From Bryobacteraceae bacterium (GTDB lineage Bacteria > Acidobacteriota > Terriglobia > Bryobacterales > Bryobacteraceae), in NCBI GenBank assembly GCA_030039005.1, contig JASHQT010000612.1, forward strand, positions 1 through 30,477: 30,477 nucleotides of DNA, written 5' to 3'. Position numbers and translations under genes: made by a program. The notes under the pieces are model-generated. The model made no database searches and was not told where the DNA came from. It saw nothing but the letters and a program-made list of their open reading frames with translations. Shown here in pieces: positions 1 to 8,385 of the stretch. Position 1 is the stretch's first letter. Each line of letters starts with the position of its first letter.

Positions 1-780
1 GCTCGCAAGCAACGCGTCCACGTATGCACTGATTTGCACCACGCCGCGGCTGATGAAGACGGGCACGAAATTGCGGACTACCTCGCGCACGTGCAGCGAT
101 TCCCAGTCCAGGCGAATCCGCAAATGGTGCGCGAGCCGCAGTACCACGGGCAATTGAATCCCGAACTGCAGGGCGCTGCCCGCCACCGATCCCCAAGCTA
201 GCGTGACGGAAAGCTCCGCGAGCGTGCTTTGCCCGCCAAAGATGAGAAGCGTCGCGATCATGGCCGCGCTCCACATCACGGGCGCCGCATAAGACAGGAA
301 TAATTTGCGATGACTGTTCAGAATTCCCAGGCACCAGGCTGAAAACACCAGCAGACCAGCGCCGGGAAAGAGAATTCGGACGAGGGAGATCGTGAGATCG
401 CGCTTCGATCCGGAAAATCCCGGCGCGATCAAGTCGATCAGCCAGGGCGTCACCAGCACTCCGATGAGGCACATCACCGCGACAGACAGGGCAAGAATCG
501 CGCCCACCGCTCCCGCCACTGCGCCCGCTTCCACCTCGGCGTCTTCGGCCAGCAGGCGCGCGTACACCGGAATGAACGAGGCCGACAGTACGCCCTCGCC
601 AAACAGGTTTTGCAGGAAATTCGGGATGCGAAACGCCGCGTTGAATGCATCGGCGGCATCCGAGCGCAGGCCAAAATAGTGCGAAAAGATCCGCAGCCGG
701 ACCAGCCCGATCAGGCGGCTCAGCAGAATGCCCGCGGCTACGAGAAAGGCCAGACGGCCGGTGCTTTCGCGCTTGCGCAC
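1..780 (-). CDS. murJ: MurJ/MviN lipid II flippase, N-terminal half (cut by window edge)
   Basis: Integral membrane flippase that moves undecaprenyl-linked peptidoglycan precursor (lipid II) across the inner membrane; MOP exporter superfamily. I translated the minus strand from a GTG at 778-780 and the frame stays open to base 1, giving 260 of the usual roughly 500-530 residues. Family signatures are plain: an early SRLIGLVRLRIFSHYFG segment, then ADAFNAAFRIPNFLQNLFGE and GVLSASFIPVYARLLAEDAE, and near the edge FVPVFISRGVVQISAYVD. A TAA in frame ten codons upstream limits the start to this GTG or a TTG at 805-807; I prefer the GTG because the MurJ-like hydrophobic N-terminus begins just after it. 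The downstream half lies outside the window. Family assignment is secure; the exact start is less so. Confidence 0.9.
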   Translation of the reverse strand, partial: MRKRESTGRLAFLVAAGILLSRLIGLVRLRIFSHYFGLRSDAADAFNAAFRIPNFLQNLFGEGVLSASFIPVYARLLAEDAEVEAGAVAGAVGAILALSVAVMCLIGVLVTPWLIDLIAPGFSGSKRDLTISLVRILFPGAGLLVFSAWCLGILNSHRKLFLSYAAPVMWSAAMIATLLIFGGQSTLAELSVTLAWGSVAGSALQFGIQLPVVLRLAHHLRIRLDWESLHVREVVRNFVPVFISRGVVQISAYVDALLAS

Positions 781-819
781 GGGCGCGTCTTTTAGTGGCC
801 GAGCCAACTCTTATGATGA

Positions 820-981
820 CTCGGCGCGGGAAATTGTGCACGGCGGCGTGAGCCAACTTTTCCTCGGTTTACGCATATATGGATAGACGAATATATGGCT
901 GTAGATGCGGCCAGCTCGGTCGCTATCATTTTGTTAACCATACTGCTGGTAATTGCGATCGAGCGTATGCGCCGGCGCTAG
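820..981 (+). pseudogene. Possible remnant of an ABC-transporter permease C-terminus, or a 28-residue membrane peptide
   Basis: Between murJ and the next minus-strand gene the plus strand is open from a TGA at 817-819 to a TAG at 979-981. The translation ends with a hydrophobic stretch (SSVAIILLTILLVIAIERM) followed by RRR, and the part before it (FPRFTHIWIDEYMAVDAA) resembles the last loop and final helix of binding-protein-dependent ABC permeases. There is no start codon at the beginning of the open frame and no room for the rest of a permease, so a decayed fragment fits best. Alternatively the ATG at 895 could start a 28-residue single-helix protein, but I see no good ribosome-binding site there. 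The resemblance is from memory of the family only. Confidence 0.3.
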
Positions 982-987
982 TGCCTC

Positions 988-2001
988 CTACCAGTCCAGC
1001 TCGATTTCGTAATCGTCGGCGCCGGGCCCGGAATCGTCGATTTCAAAAATCAAACTGTAATTGTTTTTTAAGGAAGGGGGTTCGACAATCGATACCTGCC
1101 CCCGGCCCCGCAGCTTTTTAATCTCGGGCATGAGATCGGCGCGCTCGGCGAGCGGCCGAAAAATGTCAGCATGCTGGCCCTTGAGCGACGCGCCCTCCAG
1201 GGCTTCGGAAAAGCTCGCCCCGCCCTTCAAAGTGACGCGCACGCGGCCGCTCACTTGCCCCGTCCATAGAAGTCCCCGGCCTTTCGCATCGGGCATGGCG
1301 GCCGACTCTTTCAGTTCACGTGACGTCGCCCGGCTCCACACCAGCGAGAACGAGTACTCGCCCGCGCCCGGCTGAGGATCGCGAATCTCGACGCGCGCTG
1401 TGTAGCTGTTCTCTCGCCGCGGCTGCTCGATCAAATGAATTTCGCCGCGCCCCTCGGTATCTTCCAGGCGAACCTCGACTTCGCGCTCCGCGAGCGGCCG
1501 CGAAAACTTGAACCGCTCATCGGCCACTGGCGCACCCTGCTCGGCGGTTGAAGTGCAAACACGCGCGCGGCAACTGATGGTCGCCACCTCATCCACGCGC
1601 CCGGCCCAGAACAGGCGGTCCGTTTTTCCCTCGCCGCCCTCGAATGCGTTGTTCGACGTGTCCCAATAGAGCGCGATCGAGTAGAACGAGCTGCCCGGTT
1701 GCCGGTCCTCGATTGCCACCGCCAGCGTGTAGTGGTTGTCGACAGTCGGCTGGTCGATCACATGCACGTATCCGCGCCCCTCGAGCACGTCCACACGCAC
1801 GCTCTGCTGCATTTGGGGAAGCGCATTGGAGAAGTGAAACTTCTGCCCCTCCACCGGCGCGCCCTCCTGCACCTGCACGGACAGACGCTTGCCCGCAAGA
1901 TGCAGGATTACGGTCCCATCCACTCGCCCTTGCCAGACGAACTGCGGACGCTCCGCACAGCAGAGGGCCAGCGTAAGCCCGCCCAGCCATAACATTTTCA
2001 C
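988..2001 (-). CDS. Secreted protein made of three tandem ~92-residue repeats, function unknown
   Basis: 337 residues with a short signal-like N-terminus (MKMLWLGGLTLALCCA; the CC could indicate a lipoprotein, though it is not a clean lipobox). The rest is three copies of one domain at about residues 22-113, 131-222 and 245-337. Each copy starts with a W-x-G-[RQ]-V motif, has a central G-A-[PS] turn, then GRG followed by a hydrophobic strand and a proline (VIDQP, LIEQP, IVEPP), an N-x-Y strand, a D-x-x-x-G segment and a final aromatic-acidic strand ending in W. The alternating pattern suggests all-beta domains. I do not recognise a named family. It is divergent from the GT2 gene at 2163, with about 160 bp between them. 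The ATG at 1999-2001 has a GAGG-type site about 11 bases upstream. Confidence 0.75.
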   Translation of the reverse strand: MKMLWLGGLTLALCCAERPQFVWQGRVDGTVILHLAGKRLSVQVQEGAPVEGQKFHFSNALPQMQQSVRVDVLEGRGYVHVIDQPTVDNHYTLAVAIEDRQPGSSFYSIALYWDTSNNAFEGGEGKTDRLFWAGRVDEVATISCRARVCTSTAEQGAPVADERFKFSRPLAEREVEVRLEDTEGRGEIHLIEQPRRENSYTARVEIRDPQPGAGEYSFSLVWSRATSRELKESAAMPDAKGRGLLWTGQVSGRVRVTLKGGASFSEALEGASLKGQHADIFRPLAERADLMPEIKKLRGRGQVSIVEPPSLKNNYSLIFEIDDSGPGADDYEIELDW

Positions 2002-2162
2002 GACAACCTCATTGTACGGCCTCGGTCCAGCTGTTAGTAAGCGAAATTACTTACGGCTCACAGGCCGCTCACGGTTCGAACACATTTACGTTAGAATGTT
2101 GAGGTACTTTTTGTTACGCTGTCTGGTCTTCAGCGTCCAACCATGTTTGTTGCAGGACATTT

Positions 2163-3779
2163 ATGGTTCTAGCGATCGCTCCACTCGCCCTGCTTTTGGC
2201 CACCTCGACGACCGATCAACTTATGCGGTCGTTGTTTGACGACACTTTCAACGGCGTGCACCACCTGGAGCTTTTCGATTGGTCGCTGCTGATCCCCTAT
2301 TTTGCGATCCTTGTCATCCTGTCGTTCTACGGGTGCCATCGTTTCGAGATGATCCGGAAATATTGGAAGCATCGACGCGACCTGGCCCCTGAACCTCCCG
2401 AGCGCTTCGCCCACCTACCGCGCGTTACCATCCAGCTTCCGATTTACAACGAGCGCTACGTGGTGGAGCGGCTGCTTGAGGAAGTGAGTAAGATCGAATA
2501 CCCACGGGAGCTGCTGCAAATTCAAGTTCTCGACGATTCCACCGACGATACCCATCCGTTTACTGAAGGGCTGGTGCGCGAATATCAGGCTGCGGGAGTG
2601 CCGATGGAATACCTGCACCGCAACAATCGCTCGGGATACAAAGCCGGCGCTCTGCAGGAAGGCATGCAGACCGCGACCGGCGAATTCATTGCGATCTTCG
2701 ACGCCGATTTCCTTCCGCCTCGCGACTTCCTCGAGCGCACCATCCATTACTTCACCGATGCGGCCGTAGGCGTGGTGCAAACCCGCTGGAGTTACCTCAA
2801 CCGTCATTTCAACCTGCTCACCGAAGTGGAAGCTATGCTGCTGGACGGCCATTTCGTCATCGAGCACGGCGCGAGGTTCGGCGGCGGACTGTTCTTCAAT
2901 TTCAATGGAACGGCCGGTGTATTGCGGTCCAGGATGATCCAAAGCGCGGGCGGCTGGCAACATGACACGCTGACCGAAGATTCCGATCTCAGCTATCGCG
3001 CCCAACTCGCCGGCTGGCGCTTCGTTTACGTGCCAACGGTCGACTGTCCGTCCGAACTGCCCGTTGACACCTATGGTTTCCAGGTGCAGCAGTCGCGTTG
3101 GGCCAAGGGCCTCACGCAAGTCGCGATCAAGCTGCTGCCCAGGATTTTGCGATCCAATGAGCCCTGGCGGGTGAAGCTCGAAGCGTTCTGTCATCTGACT
3201 CCGAACATTTCCTATCCGCTGATGCTGATTGTTTCGGCCCTGATGCTGCCGGTGATGATCGTGCGTTTCTATATGGGCTGGTTCCAAATGTTGACCATTG
3301 ATCTGCCGCTGATCATCGCCGCGTTCTGGTCCATCTCCGCCTTTTACCTGATGGCCCAGCGGGAGCTTTATCCGGGCAATTGGAAGCGCGCGGTGATCCT
3401 GATGCCGGCCCTCATGGCCGCGGGCATCGCCCTCACATTGATCAATACCAAGGCCGTGATCGAGGCCTTGCTCGGGATCAAGTCCGGCTTTGCGCGGACG
3501 CCAAAATATGCGCTCGGCGACCGCAAGGAAAAAATCCAGAACACAACCTATCGTTGGCGCAGCGGCTGGATGCCCTATGCCGAGTTGGCGGTCGGCGGTT
3601 ACTTCGCCTACATGACCGCCTACGCCATCGAGACCTGGAATTATCCCGCCGTTCCCTTCCTGGTGCTGTTTGTCGTCGGTTATTGGTGGGCCGCGATCAC
3701 AACGCTCTATCAGGAATTTCAAGGCAAGCAGCAGTTCGACCGCAAGCGCGCGCTCGAGCTCGAAAAGGAAACGGCCTGA
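2163..3779 (+). CDS. Membrane processive glycosyltransferase family 2 (cellulose synthase-like)
   Basis: 538-residue inner-membrane glycosyltransferase likely to polymerise or transfer a hexose from a nucleotide sugar. All hallmarks of the processive GT2 fold are present in order: an N-terminal membrane helix near residues 44-62, VTIQLPIYNE at the start of the GT-A domain, DDSTDD (UDP binding), FDADFLP (DxD), TEDSDLSYR (catalytic base region) and QQSRWAKG (the Q-x-x-R-W motif that holds the acceptor chain). About five more membrane helices follow. There is no PilZ domain on the protein itself. AGGA lies a few bases before the ATG. It stands alone on the plus strand; its stop is 4 bp from that of the convergent gene. 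Homologues are variously called cellulose synthase-like, beta-glucan or ceramide glucosyltransferases, so the product is undetermined. Confidence 0.9.
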   Translation: MVLAIAPLALLLATSTTDQLMRSLFDDTFNGVHHLELFDWSLLIPYFAILVILSFYGCHRFEMIRKYWKHRRDLAPEPPERFAHLPRVTIQLPIYNERYVVERLLEEVSKIEYPRELLQIQVLDDSTDDTHPFTEGLVREYQAAGVPMEYLHRNNRSGYKAGALQEGMQTATGEFIAIFDADFLPPRDFLERTIHYFTDAAVGVVQTRWSYLNRHFNLLTEVEAMLLDGHFVIEHGARFGGGLFFNFNGTAGVLRSRMIQSAGGWQHDTLTEDSDLSYRAQLAGWRFVYVPTVDCPSELPVDTYGFQVQQSRWAKGLTQVAIKLLPRILRSNEPWRVKLEAFCHLTPNISYPLMLIVSALMLPVMIVRFYMGWFQMLTIDLPLIIAAFWSISAFYLMAQRELYPGNWKRAVILMPALMAAGIALTLINTKAVIEALLGIKSGFARTPKYALGDRKEKIQNTTYRWRSGWMPYAELAVGGYFAYMTAYAIETWNYPAVPFLVLFVVGYWWAAITTLYQEFQGKQQFDRKRALELEKETA

Positions 3780-3783
3780 CTCG

Positions 3784-4635
3784 TCAGCGCTGGACCGTAA
3801 CCTTCACTTGGCCGGTGGTCCAGCAGCACTGAAATCCGGCTCCGCCTTCGCCCGAATAATCGTTGGCCGTCACCAGCACGATGTATTCGCCTGGTTCGCT
3901 GAAGGTGGCCATGGTGGTCGCGGTGCCGCTGAAAGCAAAACCCTCGCGCTCGATCTTTTCAACGGCCGGCCGTTCATTGCTGAAGGACACGCGTCCCGGT
4001 GCGCGATAGGGAATCCACTTCAAGGTGACCGGAGGGCCAAGAGTCTTGGGTCTAGCGCCGGAAGATGATGTGAATTTGGCGTCATCCGAAACCCACACGG
4101 TCAGCGTGATCGGCTCGCCCACTTTGGCGCTCCGCTCGACAACCAATCCGCGCGGGCCTTGCACCGTCGGGCCGTGCTCTTCGAAGCCGAGTACCGGCGG
4201 AGTGTTGCCGACAGCCGCTTCCATGAACGGCGAGATCTCCCAATCCGCTTTCAGGCTGGCCGGAATCGTCGCACTTTTGCCGTTCGCGACGATAGTCCAG
4301 GTAATTTTGTTCTCGCCGAAATCGGCGGGCACTTTCACCGTGAACAGGCCCCAGCCGCGCCCGGGCAGGAAGTGCGTGGGCTGGCCGCGATCCGGTCCGC
4401 CGGGTTCAATGTCATTGTCCGGGCCCACCGGCACGTCCACTTCCTGCTTGCGGTTTCGGTTGTAGTAGCCGAGCAACAGACTGAAGCTGCCGTCCGGATT
4501 TTTGAACCATCCCTCGAACGCGCCCGTGATGCTGGACCCCGCCTCGCGAACGGGTTCAGGCGGCAGGAGCTGGCCGACGACGAGCAGGGAAGCCGCGAGC
4601 GCTAGGACCGGAATGTAGAGCGCAGCGGCTCGCAT
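3784..4635 (-). CDS. Secreted or membrane-anchored Ig-like protein partnered with the cytochrome c gene
   Basis: 283 residues from the ATG at 4633-4635, two bases after the TGA of the upstream cytochrome gene. A longer frame extends further, but this start puts a hydrophobic signal or anchor (ALYIPVLALAASLLVVGQLL) at the N-terminus. The remainder is predicted beta-rich: a first domain with GRGWGLFTVKVPADFGENKI, and a C-terminal Ig/PKD-like domain ending in FSEPGEYIVLVTANDYSGE and FQCCWTTGQVKVTVQ, with a conspicuous Cys-Cys pair. I recognise no catalytic motif. The tight junction implies co-translation with the haem-c/copper-monooxygenase-like protein, so an accessory or structural partner in the periplasm is a reasonable inference. 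Function is otherwise unknown. Confidence 0.75.
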   Translation of the reverse strand: MRAAALYIPVLALAASLLVVGQLLPPEPVREAGSSITGAFEGWFKNPDGSFSLLLGYYNRNRKQEVDVPVGPDNDIEPGGPDRGQPTHFLPGRGWGLFTVKVPADFGENKITWTIVANGKSATIPASLKADWEISPFMEAAVGNTPPVLGFEEHGPTVQGPRGLVVERSAKVGEPITLTVWVSDDAKFTSSSGARPKTLGPPVTLKWIPYRAPGRVSFSNERPAVEKIEREGFAFSGTATTMATFSEPGEYIVLVTANDYSGEGGAGFQCCWTTGQVKVTVQR

Positions 4636-4637
4636 TC

Positions 4638-6005
4638 TCAGGGACGGGCCGTGGCGTCGGCCTGAAGCTTGGGACGATGCTTCGCCGCCCAAGCGTTGTA
4701 TTCCTCATCGCTGATGTAGGTCACGTTCATCCAGGCGTGGCCCATCTCGTCCACGGTGCGGTCGCCGAAGCCGACCCATTGGTCCGGATCGGGATTGTTC
4801 GGATTCGCGCGCGTGTTGTCATACCAGGCCGTTACGTGGATGGTGGTGCCTTTGGGCAATACCGGCGCGGCATCGTCGGCGTAGATGTAGTTGGTCATCC
4901 AATTGAAGTTGAAATTGCCGACATAGCTGATGGTTTGCACCGTTCCGTCCGGCAGGATCGCCTCCACTTGCATGGCTTTGCCGCGCAGATGCATATGCGG
5001 CTGGAAATTCTCGAGAATGGCGGCGTGCTTGAGGATCGTATAGTTGTCGGTCGCGACGATCGAATTGGGGGGAATGTCGATATTGCGGCCGCGCCGCACA
5101 TTCGATCCGGCAGAGGAATCAAACCCGCGCAGGGCCTGGAATTCCGTCAGGTACGACCGATTCTTCGGCTCCTGGCCTTTCGGATAGAGCCAGATTCCGA
5201 GTTCTACGACGTTTTCGATCTGTTCACCGACCGCGTGAATATGAACGTCCCAGGAAATCTGCGATCCGGGCAGCAGCAGTTTTCCGGTGTCCGGGCGATA
5301 CAGGTCGTAGCCTTTTCCGATTGCCCATTCCATCAGAAGTCCGCGCCCGCCTACATCGGGGCTCGCGGTGGGCGCCACGCCGTCCGGATCATCCTGCACC
5401 AGATACGCGACCGCGTGATGCGTTATCTTGCGCCCGGCGACGGTCGCCGGACGAACCTCAACCGCCTTCACCCAGCGTGGTTCCGTCACCGGAACGTCCG
5501 AAGTGGGACGCCACCAGACGTCCTGATGATGCGCGGGCATGGTGTAGGGCTGGGATTTGATCACCAGATCCGGTTGCCCCAATTCCTTGGCGGCCTTCCA
5601 CTCGTTCGGCGCAGGCCATTCCTTGGGCGGGGGCATGTCCTTAGGATCGCCCTGTGGCGCGCCCGCATCCACCCAGCGGGCGATCGTCGCGATTTGCTCG
5701 GGTGTGAGCGACATGTCGTTTTTGAATTGCTGTACGCCGATCGACGGATCGATGTGCCACGGCGGCATCTGCCGCTTGATCACGCGCTCGCGAATGGACT
5801 TGGCCCAGGGGCGCGTTTCTTCATAAGTCACGAACGACATGGGTGCCATCGAGCCCGCATGGTGGCACTCCTGGCAGCGCGCCTGCAGGATCGGTGCGAC
5901 GTCCTTGCTGAACGTTGGATTAGAAGCGGAGCCTGTTAATTCGGCGGCGGATATCGCGACCGCCATCGCGGCCGACACTGCGGCGAGAGCCAATGCGTAT
6001 CTCAT
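4638..6005 (-). CDS. Secreted c-type cytochrome fused to a copper type II monooxygenase-like domain
   Basis: 455 residues from the ATG at 6003-6005, which follows GGAGG by 7 bases; a longer frame upstream lacks this site and buries the signal peptide (RYALALAAVSAAMAVAIS). After the signal comes a cytochrome c domain with one CQECH haem-binding motif at residues 44-48 and a likely distal Met in RQMPPWH (about 80). The C-terminal two thirds carries His motifs typical of ascorbate-dependent copper monooxygenase-like folds: THHAVAY near 195, DVHIHAVG near 254, QPHMHLRGKAM near 336-345 and VDEMGHAWM near 418. The protein probably acts in the periplasm in electron transfer or oxidation of an unknown substrate. 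It is followed two bases later by the Ig-like gene and lies 25 bases after the transaldolase stop, so it may share that operon. Confidence 0.8.
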   Translation of the reverse strand: MRYALALAAVSAAMAVAISAAELTGSASNPTFSKDVAPILQARCQECHHAGSMAPMSFVTYEETRPWAKSIRERVIKRQMPPWHIDPSIGVQQFKNDMSLTPEQIATIARWVDAGAPQGDPKDMPPPKEWPAPNEWKAAKELGQPDLVIKSQPYTMPAHHQDVWWRPTSDVPVTEPRWVKAVEVRPATVAGRKITHHAVAYLVQDDPDGVAPTASPDVGGRGLLMEWAIGKGYDLYRPDTGKLLLPGSQISWDVHIHAVGEQIENVVELGIWLYPKGQEPKNRSYLTEFQALRGFDSSAGSNVRRGRNIDIPPNSIVATDNYTILKHAAILENFQPHMHLRGKAMQVEAILPDGTVQTISYVGNFNFNWMTNYIYADDAAPVLPKGTTIHVTAWYDNTRANPNNPDPDQWVGFGDRTVDEMGHAWMNVTYISDEEYNAWAAKHRPKLQADATARP

Positions 6006-6030
6006 GGCCGATCCTCCAATTGGCCACAGT

Positions 6031-6831
6031 TTATCGTCTACGAATAACGGTGTCAAAGGGTTGCACGGCGGGTTGCCGACCGCCCGACAGGGTCGCGGGA
6101 TTCCGTAGCGCGAAGTTCGCAGCGCGCGCGTCATTCACGAACATTTTGACCGTATCGAGCGAGTACTCGGTGAGGTCCCGGCCGAGGGTTGGGAGCTTCT
6201 TGAGCAGGTCGTGCGTGACCGTGATGATGTGGCAGCCGATCTCCTCGGCTTGCACGATGTTGAACAGCTCGCGCGGGCTGGCCCAGATCAGTTCGATGTG
6301 CGGATGGGCGCGCAAACGCGCGAGCGTCTGGCACAGGATGGGCAGCGGATCGCAGCCGGCGTCGGCGATGCGGCCGGCGAAAATCGAAATGCAACTTGGC
6401 GGCCCGGATCTGAGGCTGGGCAGGACGGCGTCCACTTGCTCGACCGTCATGAGCGCCGTAACGTTAACCTTGACCCCGCGTTCGGCCAGGCGCTTCACGA
6501 GCGCGGCCGCGCTGCGTCCGCGCGTATCGGTGATCGGAATCTTGACGTAGACGTTGTCACCCCAGGTTGCGATCTGGAGGGCCTGTTGTTCCATTTCGTC
6601 GAAATCATCTGAGAGAACTTCGAAGGAGAACGGATGGTTCGGAATCTCGTGCGCGAGCGAACGCCCGAACGACTCGTAATCCGTGATGCCGGCCTTGCGC
6701 ATGAGCGTGGGATTGGTGGTGAACCCTTTGATGAGCGGATTGCCCGCGAGATCGAGGATTGAGGCGCGGTCGGCGCCGTCGGCGAAAATCTTGACCCGAA
6801 ACAGTGCAAGGTTAAGCGCTGGGTCAGGCAT
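6031..6831 (-). CDS. Transaldolase
   Basis: Class I aldolase fold enzyme that transfers a dihydroxyacetone unit between sugar phosphates through a Schiff base. 266 residues. Visible signatures: KIFADGAD near 14-21, the TTNPTL motif near 38-43, the Schiff-base lysine in VYVKIP (K97), and LIWASPRELFNIVQAEEIG followed by IITVTHDLLKKL. The ATG at 6829-6831 overlaps the end of the phosphatase gene by 8 bases and has GGAGG about 9 bases upstream inside that gene, so the two are translationally coupled. In central metabolism this enzyme sits in the pentose phosphate pathway. Here it is at the end of a sugar cluster with SIS isomerase, SDR and GmhB-like genes, which suggests a dedicated role with sedoheptulose-7-phosphate or a related ketose phosphate. 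That role is inference. Confidence 0.88.
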   Translation of the reverse strand: MPDPALNLALFRVKIFADGADRASILDLAGNPLIKGFTTNPTLMRKAGITDYESFGRSLAHEIPNHPFSFEVLSDDFDEMEQQALQIATWGDNVYVKIPITDTRGRSAAALVKRLAERGVKVNVTALMTVEQVDAVLPSLRSGPPSCISIFAGRIADAGCDPLPILCQTLARLRAHPHIELIWASPRELFNIVQAEEIGCHIITVTHDLLKKLPTLGRDLTEYSLDTVKMFVNDARAANFALRNPATLSGGRQPAVQPFDTVIRRR

Positions 6832-7399
6832 ATTCGGGCGCCTCCGGCCTCACGCTTGGGCGATGGCCGGGACGCGTGCTGCGCAGAATCCAGCTCGCGG
6901 CCTCCCGCAGGGAGCGCACGCTGACGAACGGACCATCCGGGCGCCGCTCGGCGTATCCGTAATCGACGAAAATCGCGTGGCAGCCCGCGCGATGACCGGC
7001 TTCGATGTCGCGCCAGCGGTCGCCGACGATAAAGCTCGATTCGAGATCGATATCCCACGCGCGCGCGGCTTCAAGCAGCAGGCCCGGCTGCGGTTTGCGG
7101 CAGAAGCAGCGCGCCGCATCGTCATGCGGGCACACCCCGACCGCGTCTAATCGCAGGAAACGCTGCAGACGCTGGTTCATTTCCGAAACCTCGGCCGATG
7201 AAGCCGTGCCGCGCGCGATGTCGGGCTGATTGGTGATCAGGATCAACGCGAACCCGGCTTCCCGCAGCTTGGCGCAGGCCTCGCGGACGCCGGGCAGCAC
7301 GCGCAGGTCCGAAAGCGTGGCCGGCGGATACGGTTTCCCCTGCCGCAGTACAGCGCGGTTTACCACACCATCGCGATCCAGGAACACGGCGCGCCGCAT
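6824..7399 (-). CDS. HAD-IIIA phosphatase, GmhB/histidinol-phosphatase type
   Basis: 191 residues from the ATG at 7397-7399, two bases after the stop of the epimerase gene. HAD motifs: DRDGVVN (nucleophile D8, acid D10), TNQPD (motif II, residues 56-60), RKPQP (Lys102) and VGDRWRDIEAG (D127, D131). The zinc-loop pattern Cys90-x-His92 ... Cys98-x-Cys100 just before RKP is diagnostic of the GmhB and HisB-N branch. GmhB removes the 7-phosphate from heptose 1,7-bisphosphate during ADP- or GDP-heptose synthesis. Because an SIS phosphoheptose-isomerase-like gene lies two genes upstream, a heptose role is more likely than histidine synthesis. The substrate is not proven by the sequence. Confidence 0.88.
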   Translation of the reverse strand: MRRAVFLDRDGVVNRAVLRQGKPYPPATLSDLRVLPGVREACAKLREAGFALILITNQPDIARGTASSAEVSEMNQRLQRFLRLDAVGVCPHDDAARCFCRKPQPGLLLEAARAWDIDLESSFIVGDRWRDIEAGHRAGCHAIFVDYGYAERRPDGPFVSVRSLREAASWILRSTRPGHRPSVRPEAPEYA

Positions 7400-7401
7400 G
7401 G

Positions 7402-8385
7402 CTATAGTCGCCCCAACCGAGAGTCGGCCAGCATGGCGTTGAGCGCCACGCACAGCGCCTGGCGCGAGTTGCGTTTCGAGGTCCAGCCGAGCGCTCGAAT
7501 ACGATCGGTGTTGAGGCGAACGATGGGAACATCGCCTTTCCAGCCGCGATCACCTCCGGTGTATTCGAGGCGCACCTGGTCTTCAGCGAGGCCGGCTACT
7601 TCGATGGCAAGCCGCGCGATTTCGGTGACCGTGATGTAGTCGCCCGTGGCGACGTTGTAGACCTCGAAGAACGCACCCGCCAGCCGCTGTGAGGCGCGGT
7701 GTGCCATGAGCACTGCCTCCACAACGTCTTCCACGTGAATGTACGACTTGCTCTGCCTGCCATCGCCTAGGACGCGCAGGCGATCCGGTTGGGCGCGCAG
7801 GCGGCGAATGAAATCGAAGCCGACACCGTGGGTTTGCCTCGCGCCTACCACATTTCCGAAGCGGAACGCGCAGGCGCGCAGATCGAACATGGCGCAATAG
7901 GACGCGATGAGCGCTTCGCCGGCGAGCTTGCTTGCCCCGTAGGTGGACACGGGCACCATCGGCCCGAAATCTTCGTAAGCTTCGACTTCTTTCAAATCGC
8001 CATAGACGCCGCTGCCCGAGGCGTAGAGCAGATTCTCGGTGCGTGTGCGGCGCATGGCCTCGACAATCTGTTGCGTCAGGCACGTGCCCTCGCGAAAATC
8101 GATATCCGGTTCGACCGCGGCGCGCGCGATGTCGGGATTCGAAGCCAGGTGGATCACGGTATCGTGACCCGCCATGGCGTGTTCGAGCGCGCAGAGATCC
8201 TTGACATCGCCGCGGATCACATGCAGGCGCGCGTCCTGTTCATGATGGGCGTAGTGCCACTCGCGGCCGCTCGAAAAATTATCGAAGAGCGTGACCGCCT
8301 CGACGCTTTTATCGCACAGCAGCCGGTCGGTGAAATGGCTGCCGATGAAGCCCGCGCCGCCGGCGATGAAGAAGCGGCGGCTCAT
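7402..8385 (-). CDS. NAD-dependent nucleotide-sugar epimerase/dehydratase (extended SDR)
   Basis: 327 residues starting at the ATG at 8383-8385, which overlaps the TGA of the SIS gene (ATGA). The N-terminal GGAGFIGSH (residues 9-17) binds NAD, GDVKDL sits at the adenine-binding strand, the active-site Ser is in YASGSGVYGD (about 124), and Tyr149-x-x-x-Lys153 in TYGASK is the catalytic pair. The C-terminal half (RFGNVVGARQTHGVGFDFI, VLGDGRQSKSYIHVEDVV) matches the sugar-nucleotide-binding part of UDP-glucose 4-epimerase and dTDP-glucose dehydratase relatives. It likely epimerises or dehydrates the nucleotide sugar made by this cluster. Longer in-frame starts exist, but the Rossmann motif position and the ATGA coupling support this one. 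Confidence 0.88.
   Translation of the reverse strand: MSRRFFIAGGAGFIGSHFTDRLLCDKSVEAVTLFDNFSSGREWHYAHHEQDARLHVIRGDVKDLCALEHAMAGHDTVIHLASNPDIARAAVEPDIDFREGTCLTQQIVEAMRRTRTENLLYASGSGVYGDLKEVEAYEDFGPMVPVSTYGASKLAGEALIASYCAMFDLRACAFRFGNVVGARQTHGVGFDFIRRLRAQPDRLRVLGDGRQSKSYIHVEDVVEAVLMAHRASQRLAGAFFEVYNVATGDYITVTEIARLAIEVAGLAEDQVRLEYTGGDRGWKGDVPIVRLNTDRIRALGWTSKRNSRQALCVALNAMLADSRLGRL

Noticed and set aside
2037..2054. GTAAG/CTTAC inverted repeat between the divergent genes at 2001 and 2163
   Set aside because: The arms are only 5 bases with an 8-base spacer, expected by chance in a window of this size.
2415..3722. Long open frame (435 codons) on the minus strand opposite the GT2 gene
   Set aside because: Composition is the His/Arg/Gly-rich type of an antisense frame in a high-GC gene; no motif is visible and the plus-strand frame has full GT2 motifs.
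4677..5939. 420-codon plus-strand frame opposite the cytochrome/monooxygenase gene
   Set aside because: Shadow of the minus-strand gene, which has a signal peptide, CxxCH and a strong ribosome-binding site.
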